Shown in pieces: positions 33,791 through 44,112 of a stretch of DNA of 64,000 nt. Source of the DNA: Panorpa germanica (lineage: Eukaryota; Arthropoda; Insecta; Mecoptera; Panorpidae); NCBI GenBank assembly GCA_963678705.1, contig OY783217.1, positions 9,362,001-9,426,000 on the forward strand, written 5' to 3'. How positions within the stretch are numbered: the stretch's first letter is position 1; every line of letters starts with the position of its first letter. A program made the translations under genes and the position numbers. The notes beneath the pieces are model-generated. The model saw only the letters and a program-made list of their open reading frames with translations. It did not search any database and was not told the origin of the DNA.

Positions 33791-36210
33791 CGATTTTAAA
33801 TGTAATTCAGAATAAGAAATTAAGGCCATAGATATTAGATAAAATTACGTTATAACTTTATAATGTTAACTTAATCTTCTCATGTCAATGAATAGCCTTG
33901 GCCTAGGGTTAAATAAAATATTCTAGAAGATCAATAGATGTCATTATTTTTGGATTAAACCATCGGTTCTGTTAAACCGATTGCTCGTTAAATTTGTCAA
34001 CATTGAGAGATGTTGTTTGGCTTAGAATTACTTTGGAAAATGAAAACAAGTATCCTGAAAATCTGGGAGCAGTAAAATTTTAACATCCTCCTCTTTCTTT
34101 CGTATAAACGGAACACGAGATGTAACAAAACAATAAAACAGGACGATGATTAATGCTTTCGAGCCGCCTTTCTATAAACTTTCTTAAAGATATATCATCG
34201 ATATAATCGAATAATTATTTATTATCATTTTTTAGAACAAAGTTAATTTTGATGTTAAATAACAATGAGATGGAACTAACTAATAACGAATTATTTTCTA
34301 TTGTTTATTTTCTTAAATCATTGAGACCATTGTTAAAGAAATTCATTTGTTTTCTCAGACTTAAATCGCCCGGAGAATGTTTACAGAATTCACAAAGTTC
34401 AGATTTATAATAAATATTAATGCTGTATGGTGCGTCTAGACTGTAGACCTACCAAATATCTTATTATTTCACATTAATTTAAAAAAAAAGACAAAGAAAA
34501 AAAAAAGATTTACTGTAATAACAGCATAACAACGCGTGAAGATAAACCAAAAGTTATTACAATTTGTAATTAGCTTTGTTATATTAGTACAGGGTGTGCT
34601 ATAAAGTACACCATTTTTAATTAAGATGGCTAGAGATAAAAATATAATTACAGCATTAGTGTTATACTTGGTTGAACAAAATTGTGCGAAAAACAGATGG
34701 TAAATATTATTTAGATAGAATCATGTTAGCTGCTGATACCTATCTTAAAGCAATTTGATTTATATGAAATAAAAGTATATAAGTACAGGCAGTCAGATAA
34801 AATATTAACACACCATTAACGTCCATTTGTCACATTAAGTGATTAAGCGACACCTTTCTGTGCTTGTGTGTAATCAATAAGCAAATTTTTCTACCTGCAG
34901 TAAAGTATTGTGCTACGTATTTGGCATAAATAGGTGTATGTGTCTATTTCAATATCACACTACCACACTACCAAGAAGGTATGCTATATAACAATCCATT
35001 AAAAGGTATATTTAACATGTTTTAGACAAATTGAATAGTAACATGATATTTTAATATTAGATTGCTTGAAAAGCGTCTACATTTCAGCATTAAATATCGC
35101 CAATATCCACCATTGTAACAAAGTTGTTTCCACTTTATCCATGCACCACTCTCCCCTCCCACTCGCACACTCCATCCCTTCCCCCATACATTTCTCTTTG
35201 CCGTGTCATGAATATTATTATGTCGGAGTGTATTATATCGTCATCCTAATATCAGAACATTGAGAAGGACCTACAATATAGAGTTACCATTTCAACACAT
35301 TCTCCCGTTGTTAAATTGTATTGGGGGTACAGGCACCGGCACAGGATGAGAATCGTGAGCCCCTTGAGGTAGCCTGGGGTGCTCTTGTTATCGGATACTG
35401 TTAGTAGGAGGAGTTTTCGTAGATGTGAGAGTGGGAAAGCTACAGATGGGGTTGAAAAGAGACTATTCAATGTTTTGCTTCAGACACCCACAGTATTAAA
35501 ACAATGGGTCCATGCATTATTCATCTTCATAGGAGCAACGTCTGATGCTGTTCAATTCTAATAGTACCGTGCCAGCCTACATGTTCTTATGGATGTATCC
35601 AATATTTCACATATCAAAGATTCTAAACATTTTTATTAATTGAATAAGATGAACATATCGGCAGTCTTCATAGCTGGATTTCTTAACTTATTAATAAATA
35701 GTGCCCGGTAATATATCTCTTTTTTACACATGTGCTTTATATTTAAACTTTATTGTTTTCTATTTTCTATTTCGCAAAAGTAAGTACATATTATATGAAA
35801 ATATTTAAGTATTTTTAATACATATAAATCTGAGCCCCATTGATAAGTACAGCGTTTCAAATCAAAATTATTGACAAAGGTGAAAACCATCAATAACTTA
35901 TGTATACTCGTATATTATTAAGAATCATAATACCTTTCATAATATCATGTTAAGTCGACTTAACCTTAACGTTTGCTGTTAACTTGCTAAGAGACTTGGC
36001 TTACTGTAGATAAACAACGACTGCTATTTTTCTTATGGTTCTCTATATTTACGAGATAATAATTGCAACTAAACTGCAATAACTTCAAAATAACGGTAGT
36101 TTCATTTTGTCCCTTTTGTTATAACAATTTAAAAATTGCTGATTATCGCACACAGGCTTATTCTGTCATTAACAAGAAAAATACGTCCGTTAGAGTGGTA
36201 TACACTCACT
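33791..36210. other. Long stretch without recognisable gene; GC-richer patch at 35.27-35.58 kb
   Basis: TACAGGGTGTGCTATAAAG at 34590-34608 resembles a CAGGGTGT transposon end without partner. The patch 35265-35580 is visibly less AT-rich (GGTACAGGCACCGGCACAGG, GAGCCCCTTGAGGTAGCCTG). It carries overlapping 60-72-codon frames on both strands, none with a motif I know; it may be a decayed transposon. The remainder is AT-rich. Confidence 0.35.
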
Positions 36211-36251
36211 TTGCGGTTGATTGACAGTTTATGCAAACTTGTCAATCAACC
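36211..36251. promoter_or_regulatory. Hairpin/palindrome containing a Runt-like and an Exd-Hth-like motif
   Basis: GGTTGATTGACA (36215-36226) pairs perfectly with TGTCAATCAACC (36240-36251), with four more pairs toward a tiny loop. The left arm contains TGATTGACAG (36218-36227), the exact PBX-MEIS (Exd-Hth) composite sequence, next to TTGCGGTT (36211-36218), a Runt-type core. Regulatory use is inference. Confidence 0.35.
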
Positions 36252-37113
36252 AGAAGACACAAGATAGTTTTTCGGGTTTGTACACAGCGTCGATTTATTC
36301 ACAGTTTAGTCTTCTGATAAGAAAGATCGCTTCACAGTTTAGACGCCCATAAGATGTCAACTTTATTACCACTTTCATTTCATTTTATTAATATTCATTA
36401 TAATCTACACGCGTTAAATAACTATGATCCTTATGAAGAAAGCGATGTCTTAGAACACCTACATTTAAAGAAGTCTTCTTGTCTAATTGTATATTATATT
36501 GTCTATTTGTTGTACCAGTAATATCAAATAAATGTATATTCTATTTCTTTATTAGGTATATACGTATCTTTAGGTTTAATAAAATTTGATGTTGGAAATG
36601 TAATCAATTCGTTAGTGACAGGACGTATATAAAAAAATTACCCAACTTTATATACAATTTTCAAAAGCTAAAAGAATACTGCACAGATTTAGAAGCACTG
36701 ATCACTGGAATCATATAAAATACAAGATTTATACATGACTCCGTAATAGAATGATGTTTCCCTTAGTTTCAGTTCATTTGCGACCACATATTCCAGGAAT
36801 TCCTGGTCTCCGTGAAGGATAGGGTAGGATAGGGCCAAGGGGTTGTGGATTTTTATTCCTGCGTATAAATCACAGCCTGATAACATAAATGCGGTAACAT
36901 ATTTTTTATACCCAAGTATAATTATATATAAACGAATCACAAAGAGTATAACATGTTTAATGCTAATAATGTACTCCTATATAAAATTTTTTATGCTTTT
37001 GTAAATGAAAAATAAGAATGTGAATATATGTTTTCCAGTTTTTATGACAAATGGAAAAGTATTCTCACGAGTTTTTAAATTATACGTTTACACACATATC
37101 ACATATTCATATC

Positions 37114-37118
<5 letters not shown>
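36252..37118. other. Stretch without recognisable gene
   Basis: AT-rich sequence. An 83-codon minus frame at 36689-36940 has no motif. TTATTAG|GTATAT at 36555|36556 is too weak to call a ratchet site. Confidence 0.35.

Positions 37119-37171
<53 letters not shown>
37119..37171. repeat. (TA)n microsatellite, about 53 bp
   Basis: Uninterrupted TA run. The next bases (CAGCCTGTCTCAAAAG, 37180-37195) look like a transposon end, but no partner was found. Confidence 0.97.
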
Positions 37172-37174
<3 letters not shown>

Positions 37175-38096
37175 AGCACAGCCTGTCTCAAAAGAAATTT
37201 TTGATTCAATTATTGAACCCAACAAACTAGAGTGGCATGAGTGCCGATAGTTTGGCTTGTGAGAATTCAGTCGCTATGAAGGAAATGTATCGTCCATTTA
37301 GTGTTCGACATTCGTCAAAACATTTGTCGATGCACCGAGAATGAACATGGCTATTGGTCTCACTTCAAGTTGCCAAAAGAGGAGCACTCGATCTCGCCTG
37401 TCTGAACTGCCGGCATAACAATATCTTTATAACTAAATTAAGAATCAAATGTATTTCCTACTTATAGACATTCTAACAATAGTATTATTAAAAGAGATCA
37501 CATTCTAAATAAGCGTACCATAAGCATCCATTCTGTAAACGGCCATTTAATTGAACGAATTAATATGGAATTATTATTCTAAAGTTGTAAGCTCTATGAA
37601 TGAGTAGCGACGTAGCGTGTTTTACAAGTTTGATTATAATGTGAATTGAAATTTCTGAATAAATTAAAACTTAATATTGTAAATGTATTCCATCATTTTA
37701 TAAACACGATGGCTGTAAGTTCAGTGAACTTATTCATTTGTGATTAAATTCAGATTTAAACTCAATGGTTCAACAAACAACAACGAAAATAACTAAATCG
37801 TTTACGAAAATGTCAACTTCTACAAGCTAAATATAGACTTACTTGCGTTAAAAAATAATTATACTCGTAATTCATTGGAGTAGAATGTAATTTTTGAATT
37901 ATTTATAAAAGAAACATATTTATAGGACTATTAATTTGTTAAGTTGATAATGATGCATGGTTATTCTGTTTCATGGAAATCAATAAGCGATAATTATGAC
38001 TATAGTAATTGTTCTTCTATTCTATAAGAATTTCTGATATGAAATACTTTAGCTCGTCTCAAATTCTAAAATAAAAAAAATAAATAAAAATATATA
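37172..38096. other. Stretch without recognisable gene; possible decayed element at 37.18-37.42 kb
   Basis: The patch 37180-37420 is less AT-rich than its flanks and begins with a transposon-end-like CTGTCTCAAAAGAAA. No frame shows a transposase motif. The rest is AT-rich. Confidence 0.35.
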
Positions 38097-38098
38097 TA

Positions 38099-38661
38099 CA
38101 GGGTGTCCCAGAATTCGACGTCAAGCCGGAAGTGGCTCATAGGCCAAGTCATAATAGTTATCAGAAAAATATGAAAAAAATTCTACGGCCTTTAGAAAAG
38201 CTTTGGATACACTATAATCATTTTTAAGTTAGTTAGAAAAATTGGTTAAAATCTGGGTTACTTTGCAAAAGAAGAAATTGTCCAAAATTTAAGAAATATT
38301 CTAGCAAGTGTCATACCATTTTGGAATCCTTGTTACTTGCTAAACTCGCATAGTACCTTTTTTTTTCAGTACGGTCACTCAAAGTTGGGCGAAGAATTTA
38401 TCTTGAATATTTGCTTGGAAAAAAAGTGTCAATATCTTCCAAGCTGGAGCAGTTGGTTTTACATTTTAGGCATTACATTTAGGCAAATTATTTTAAAAAA
38501 AGTTAAGATTTGTAGCAACAGAAGTGAAAAGACTGTCACAGGGTACAGATTTTCCCGATTTTTTTTTAAATACCAATAATTTTTAAAATATTCAACGTAG
38601 AATTTTTTTAATATTTTTCTGATAATTGTTCCGGCTTGACGTCTATTTCTGGGACACCCTG
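38099..38661. mobile_element. 563-bp MITE with CAGGGTGTCCCA termini and TA target duplication
   Basis: The left end CAGGGTGTCCCAGAATTCGA then CGTCAAGCCGGAA is repeated inversely at the right end, which reads CAGGGTGTCCCAGAAATAGA then CGTCAAGCCGGAA from 38661 inward. After an indel the inversion continues through TTATCAGAAAAATAT and AAAAAAATTCTACG. TA flanks both sides (38097-38098 and 38662-38663), as expected for Tc1/mariner-type integration. The 80-codon frame inside (38337-38579) shows no transposase motif, so it is non-autonomous. Confidence 0.85.
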
Positions 38662-38663
38662 TA

Positions 38664-39377
38664 TATATATTAGTACCTTAATACATGACTCAGTAGTTTT
38701 TGCTGTATATTGCACACAGTGTAGAAAACCGTAAACACCCTGTATTTATTATTCTGTAGTTAACAAGGAGCGCATTCTTGAATAATGCAATTTCCAATCA
38801 ATTTCAGATAGATCACGTACGAAACACGTGCATTGTTATATTTACTGGTATTGTTTCACCCCTCGCTTATTGTTAGTATCAAGTATTGAATACTGCAAGT
38901 AATTTCATTATTACAATTTTGCAACTTTGCATTATTTTGATCAAGGGTTCCGCAAAGTTGAGATGTAGTCTTCGGATAAGCTACTTTACTTACTTTTGAC
39001 GTTTAGAACAAATAAACCCGAATGAGCCCTCGAGTAAATTATTAAAATATAATTAGATCCAAATTTCCGTTATGTTTTACAAAAGTACCAATAACGAAAG
39101 TGCGTTATCAATAATGTTCTGCGATTTTTGGATTATCAGTGTTAAAGAAACAATTAAATATTTATCTTTTATTAAATATTTATAAATTTCTTTTATTATT
39201 AAATTATTTTATTATCTAAGTCAGCTTATCATTTTGTAAAATTACATCACTTTAATAGTTTTTAATAGTTACCATAGTATGTTCATTTTTTATAATAATA
39301 AAGGTTATGTAAAATAAAGGTTAAATAATTTTCAATGGTTTTATTAAACGAAACATCAACAAATTTATACACATTAA
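38664..39377. other. Stretch without recognisable gene
   Basis: AACACCCTGTATTTATT at 38726-38742 looks like another CAGGGTGT-type end without partner. Otherwise AT-rich sequence. Confidence 0.35.
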
Positions 39378-39418
39378 TTTGGGTGTTTACTTAAATGTAT
39401 AAAATATAAACACCCAAA
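39378..39418. repeat. 41-nt hairpin, 12-bp perfect stem
   Basis: TTTGGGTGTTTA (39378-39389) pairs with TAAACACCCAAA (39407-39418) around a 17-nt loop. No flanking T run on either side supports a terminator-like role. It is probably a small foldback relic. Confidence 0.6.
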
Positions 39419-40949
39419 GAATCAGAATGTTAAAATTTCTTTTTTTGTTTACTAGAATCTTAAGATAATCGTTTTAAAAATTAAATGATTACGAAGCATC
39501 TTTACAATCATAAAATAAATTGATTGTAATCAAAATTGAAATAGATTTAGATAACTTAACCGCAATTCACATATTCACCCTCTTTATCCCCCACTATTCA
39601 TTGCCACACTTACAAAATTATCTCAACTTCTAAAATGTTCTTGAACCCACTTTGTTACTCTACTTATTACGTATCAGCTAAGGTATACAATATTTTGTTT
39701 ACTTTATTTCATTAACATTTTCATCTTTCTATTAACAATTTATAATTTTCTAAAAAGTTTTCCATCAGACTGTATCATTGTTTTATTGAATAATTTGCAT
39801 TGTAACATTTCCATGAAATTTAAATATTGTTATTCTCTTCCGTGTGGTTAATAGCTTTCCACAACGCTCACTAGTTCATTACACTTGTGCCAATGTGAGA
39901 ATTTAAAGTCATGTGTTACCAACAGCAGTGAAGACACATCTCGACTATCGTTGTGAAGTTATCAGCGTGTGGAACGTCGAACACTTTACTCTGCAACTTC
40001 CTGCTAATGGTGGAGTTGAATGCTTTAAAAGCTATGCGATCATTTCTCCTGCAAGATACATTTAGAGTTGGCTGGAATAGCTGGAGTGGAAACATAACCC
40101 GCAATATAGTCAATTTTCTCGAGTGTTATTTGGCTAATCTGTTCCATATATGAAGAGTTTTATAGTGCAAGTTAGGGAAAGAGTGAAAAACAAAGAAGAA
40201 GAGCTGCTCAGTGATTAAGGGAGGTGTAAACAGAGGAGAAATCACAGAAGGAGAATTATGTAATAATTTTACGAGAAATGGAATCTATGATAAATTTACA
40301 CTATATAATATAATAAGCTAACAAAAGAAAATCTGCATCATAACTTTCTTTATATTTATATATTTAATTGACTTTGTTTCTATTGTTTTGTTTTATTTTA
40401 TATTATATTATTGTTATTAATTTATTACCTATAATTGTAAGAATGTTTCTCTATTATAATTAAGCAAAATTAATAAATATAAATAAGAAAAACGTTGATC
40501 AAAACTCATTTTAAATTCAAAAATGATAATATTTTAAGAGGATTACTTTATGTAAAACTCAGATTTAGAAGTTTCTTAATGAACTTTGAACTGTCAACAA
40601 ATTCCTAACCTGCTGCAACTTCACAAAGTTTGAGGAAGTTTAATCCGTTTCGTATAAAATCAATTACTTGATTAAAAAGTCTAATTTTGATCTGATGGTT
40701 CAGTGGAAAGCATAAGAGAAATTAATTATTGAAGATAAAGTTATTTTCATTTATGAGTGGATTACGGGAATCAGTTGTAATGTATTCATGTGTAATGTAG
40801 TGTTAGAACATATTATGTATACATATTGTATTAGTAAGATATTTATAGAATTGTACAGTATATAAGATAGAAATGTTAATGGTAATATTTTTAGGTATAT
40901 CAACTTTTGATAGTTATTAGCACTTAAAACAATATGTACATTTATAAAC
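39419..40949. other. Stretch without recognisable gene
   Basis: A base-balanced patch at 39900-40150 has overlapping 65- and 66-codon frames on opposite strands, neither with a motif. A purine-rich run follows at 40165-40260. The remainder is AT-rich. Confidence 0.35.
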
Positions 40950-41135
40950 ATTTGTAATACATAATTTATAGTTTATAGATACGAGTATGGGTATTTAAAA
41001 TGTAGAGATTAAATTAGATTCATTGATAAAGTCAATTAGGTTTTTTAGACTGCTTTCAAATATCTGCTTATAGTCTTCAGGCATATTACAGTTTTATCTG
41101 TGTGATGAGTACTTGGAGCAGCAAAAAAACTTATG
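40950..41135 (-). pseudogene. LINE family A, extreme C-terminus and 3' UTR
   Basis: On the minus strand: CSKYSSHR, stop, NCNMPEDYKQIFESS, then LKNLIDFINESN. It aligns with the copies at 5165 (CSRYSLYR, stop) and 17758 (CSKYSSHRQNCNISEDYK). The 3' UTR block GGTATTTAAAATGTAGAGAT (+ strand) is shared with 5165-5200, and CATTTGTAATACATAATTTA with the 17758 copy. The upstream part is lost. Confidence 0.68.
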
Positions 41136-41639
41136 AGTGTGGAATAATACAATTTTCTTGCATTTATTGTTACAATTATATTACCTGACTCTTCCTGTTT
41201 TTACAAAAATACCATCTTTACACTATTAATACGAACTATAGTTGGTTTGAAACTCGTTTTGAGAGCTGACGGGAGGGCTGTGGCTACCCTTCATCAGGAA
41301 GTGTTTTGGATAGATGCCTTAAGCTTTTTCATAAATTTGTCCATCATATTCTAATTCGTCAATTACTATAATATACAATTCTGAGAATGGTTAAGATATC
41401 AGCTTAAATGATATATTAAAAGAAAGGCCAATAACCGAGCATGTTTTTAAAAAGGTTTAAACGATCCAGGCTATTTTATTTATTTTTTTAAATGCCATAA
41501 ACTGCGCAGTTTCTTTTTAATTTTAAAAGTTTTTACAACTTCAAAAGCGTCTAGTTTTTTTTTTAAATAACGCAGATGCTTGAAACTTGGTTTATTATAT
41601 TAAATACATATCTGACAAACCCTAAAAAACTAAACAATT
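41136..41639. other. Stretch without recognisable gene
   Basis: A GC-richer patch at 41255-41320 (GAGCTGACGGGAGGGCTGTG) is embedded in AT-rich sequence. Nothing further was recognised. Confidence 0.35.
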
Positions 41640-41835
41640 AACATACCAATTTAAATTGGGCCACTGTTGGCATTTAACTCTCAGAAATTGTGTTTTTATA
41701 AAAATAACATAAAAATAGCAGTAAAAAATAAATAAGAAAACTTCGCCTAATACATGTATGGCTCAAAGTGTTCGAAATGGTGTCAACTATCATCCCTTTA
41801 AGGCTTTGCACCTTGATACCAAACACCCTGTATAT
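41640..41835 (-). repeat. Partial element with TACAGGGTGTTTGGTA end
   Basis: On the minus strand the right border reads TACAGGGTGTTTGGTATCAA then GGTGCAAAGCC, a terminus style shared with CAGGGTGT elements of insects. No inverted partner was found within the window, so the left boundary is approximate. The 66-codon minus frame at 41674-41874 overlaps it and is not a gene. Confidence 0.35.
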
Positions 41836-42594
41836 CCAAATATACAACTTAGTAAAGAAATCAATTTCGTACAATAAATAAAGTTGATCAACTTGAAGTC
41901 TTTCTCTTTCTATATTTAACTAATGTTCTTGAATTTACCTAATGGATAGCCATCAAGGCTATGTGATGTAAGTAATTGGATAACATTTTTCAATTATTGT
42001 CACATTATCTTTTAGTTAACATATTTGTTTCAGCATTTTTTAGCTATGTACTTAATATCAACTTTTAATACATAACATTTTTATTCGTAACATTTTTTAG
42101 ATTTAAATTTATTGCTGCTTTTATACATTTTACTATACGAATATAATAGATCACATCATATAAAAAAAGCATCGAACACGCAAAAATATAACCCAATTCA
42201 TTGGCGATAGGGTGAGTCTCCTTCTACCCTCCACGTAGAAGCAGCAGTAGAAGATGGCAGTGGTGGAGTGTTTCACTTATATTTGTATTACGTGACAACT
42301 CCTGCCATATTCTTGAATCCAGTCATCTCGTTTTTTAACCCCAAACTCTTTTACTTTACTGAAACTACTTCTTGTGTCTTCACCCCTTCACCCCCAGCCG
42401 GCATACATCGCAAGACTAGAGACTCGAGCATGGAATTTGTCAGAGATGATTTTCGTGCTGTTTCATTTGTTATTTAATACATGTAGCTAGCATATTTCTA
42501 GATAAATCTATTGAACGATGATGAAGTAATAATATACTGGTTATATTATTGGTAATGTTTTTTTGACGCATTCAATTATCCAGTACACAGTTAA
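41836..42594. other. Stretch without recognisable gene
   Basis: A 69-codon frame at 42268-42477 lies in a base-balanced patch (42190-42470) but has no family motif. The rest is AT-rich. Confidence 0.35.
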
Positions 42595-42632
42595 AAATTG
42601 TCTAGCGGTGCAGTTTCACACTTGGCTAGATG
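42595..42632 (-). repeat. Copy of the 81-bp repeat family, reverse orientation
   Basis: AATTGTCTAGCGGTGCAGTT then TCACACTTGGCTAGATGG is the reverse complement of the core (CTAGC.AGTGT.AAACTGCAC...AGACAATT). It is a single partial module. Confidence 0.45.
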
Positions 42633-43007
42633 GTTAAAGTTTTACTACTTTACTACTTTTTGAAAAATTTATCTACCCTTTTGCGCATGCTCATAAAACT
42701 TCTTAAGAACAATTTTCAATTATAAAACTAACGATTTATAAAATTGTAAGAAATCCTTTTTAAGGAATACAACTTTTGAAATAGCTGTAAAATAAAACAC
42801 TTTTACGTTAAATATAACTAGGCTTTGCTTAAACAAAATATTGCGTGAATATAAGATAACATCTATGGTTTTCTGTGGCTATTCAGAATAACAACAAAAG
42901 CAACTGCAAATAACAGTTTCATAATTATCGCTACTACTTCCTGTCAACAAGCCTTAGAAAGAATGTTTTTTTGTCAGGATATAAAATTTAATAAAATCAA
43001 CAGTTTT

Positions 43008-43150
43008 TTGGTGGCACAGTGGGCAGGAGCATTGATATTTGTCGCTGGCTGCTGTGTCACTGGACCAGAGTTATATTTTCTGAGTTTGGTTGTTATCAAG
43101 TTAAATTGATTATATACATACATATTCATAAAATTAACGGGCAGTGGTTT
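43008..43150 (+). repeat. SINE with A-box-like tRNA head
   Basis: TGGCACAGTGGGCAGGAGC at 43012-43030 matches the pol III A-box pattern TGGCnnAGTGG. The B box is decayed (GTCACTGGACCAG). The body block TATATTTTCTGAGTTTGGTT then GTTATCAAGTTAAATTGATT follows before the copy fades near 43150. It supplies the 5' half of the family consensus. Confidence 0.7.
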
Positions 43151-43274
43151 AGAACACATATGAATATACTTTATGACGCAACTAAGTCTGCATTATTAAG
43201 TGCGATAAATGGCTATTTCCCTAAGAAGCCTAAGTAGTGATAAACTTTATAGAAATCTCTATGCTTCAATTCAT

Positions 43275-43420
43275 TAAGACGGCATAATGATTAAGAGGAT
43301 TTATGCTTGACTCTGAACTAATATAATTGGGGATTCGATCCCCGGACGCTTGGTATAATATCTAGTATTCATATAGTCATAAAAGTTATTAGGCAGCTAT
43401 CTAGTATAACTTATAAATAA
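43275..43420 (+). repeat. tRNA-headed SINE with internal deletion
   Basis: The head has AATGATTAAGAGG and a perfect B-box core, GGGATTCGATCCCCGG (43329-43344). It is followed by a shortened body with TTATTAGGCAGCTATCTAG and an A-rich tail. Acceptor-stem halves do not pair, so it is not a functional tRNA gene. It may represent a second SINE subfamily with a different tRNA head. Confidence 0.65.
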
Positions 43421-44038
43421 ATTTAAAAAAAAGATAAACTTTTTAAAAAAGGTAGATGTTGCAATAATCCCTACAAATTCATTTTACAAAACACCAGCCT
43501 TGCAGAATGAACCCTACCATTTCCTCATTCACCTCACCTTATGCAACCCCTACTGAATGGTGTATACTGTATAGCGAGAGTACAGTATGGTATGGAATTG
43601 TACAGAGTGGTTTTAAAATCCGGTCACGAAACGAAAAACGCCACTTGCAGATTACTGCTGCCTTATACCGTTATACGAACCCTACGTGGTCCACATTTGT
43701 CAGAGTCGAATTAGATCTCGGAATTAAAAAATAATATAAAAATATTATGTAAGGATTTTCTAAATGGTCTCACATTTTAAACTTGTTCTTTTTTTATATG
43801 CACTCTCTATGTTAAACAAAGTGCATTACAATTCCAAATTATTATGCATTACACTGTTATTTTATCTTGGAAATAATTTTTAATACAATTATTATGTAAC
43901 TACGTACATTGTTATTATATCCTTACGCTGTTATATTTTATTATTATATATTTTTACTTTTTGTTCAACAAAACTTAAATATTGAAGCTAATTTCCTTAT
44001 ATCTTAATTTATCTTCGTTGCGAAGAATCTTAGTAGGT

Positions 44039-44041
<3 letters not shown>
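43421..44041. other. Stretch with one unexplained 75-codon frame
   Basis: The frame at 43507-43734 (FKIRSRNEKRHLQITAALYR then YTNPTWSTFVRVELDLGIKK) occupies a base-balanced patch and ends in a stop. Its composition is protein-like, but I recognise no family. The rest is AT-rich. Confidence 0.3.
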
Positions 44042-44097
<56 letters not shown>

Positions 44098-44112
44098 GTG
44101 TGTGTGCGTGTG
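44042..44112. repeat. (TA)n followed by (TG)n microsatellite
   Basis: TA run of about 52 bp, then CATGTGTGTGTGCGTGTGT. Confidence 0.96.

Noticed and set aside
43275-43350. Functional tRNA gene
   Set aside because: It has a perfect B box but the acceptor-stem halves do not pair and a SINE body follows.
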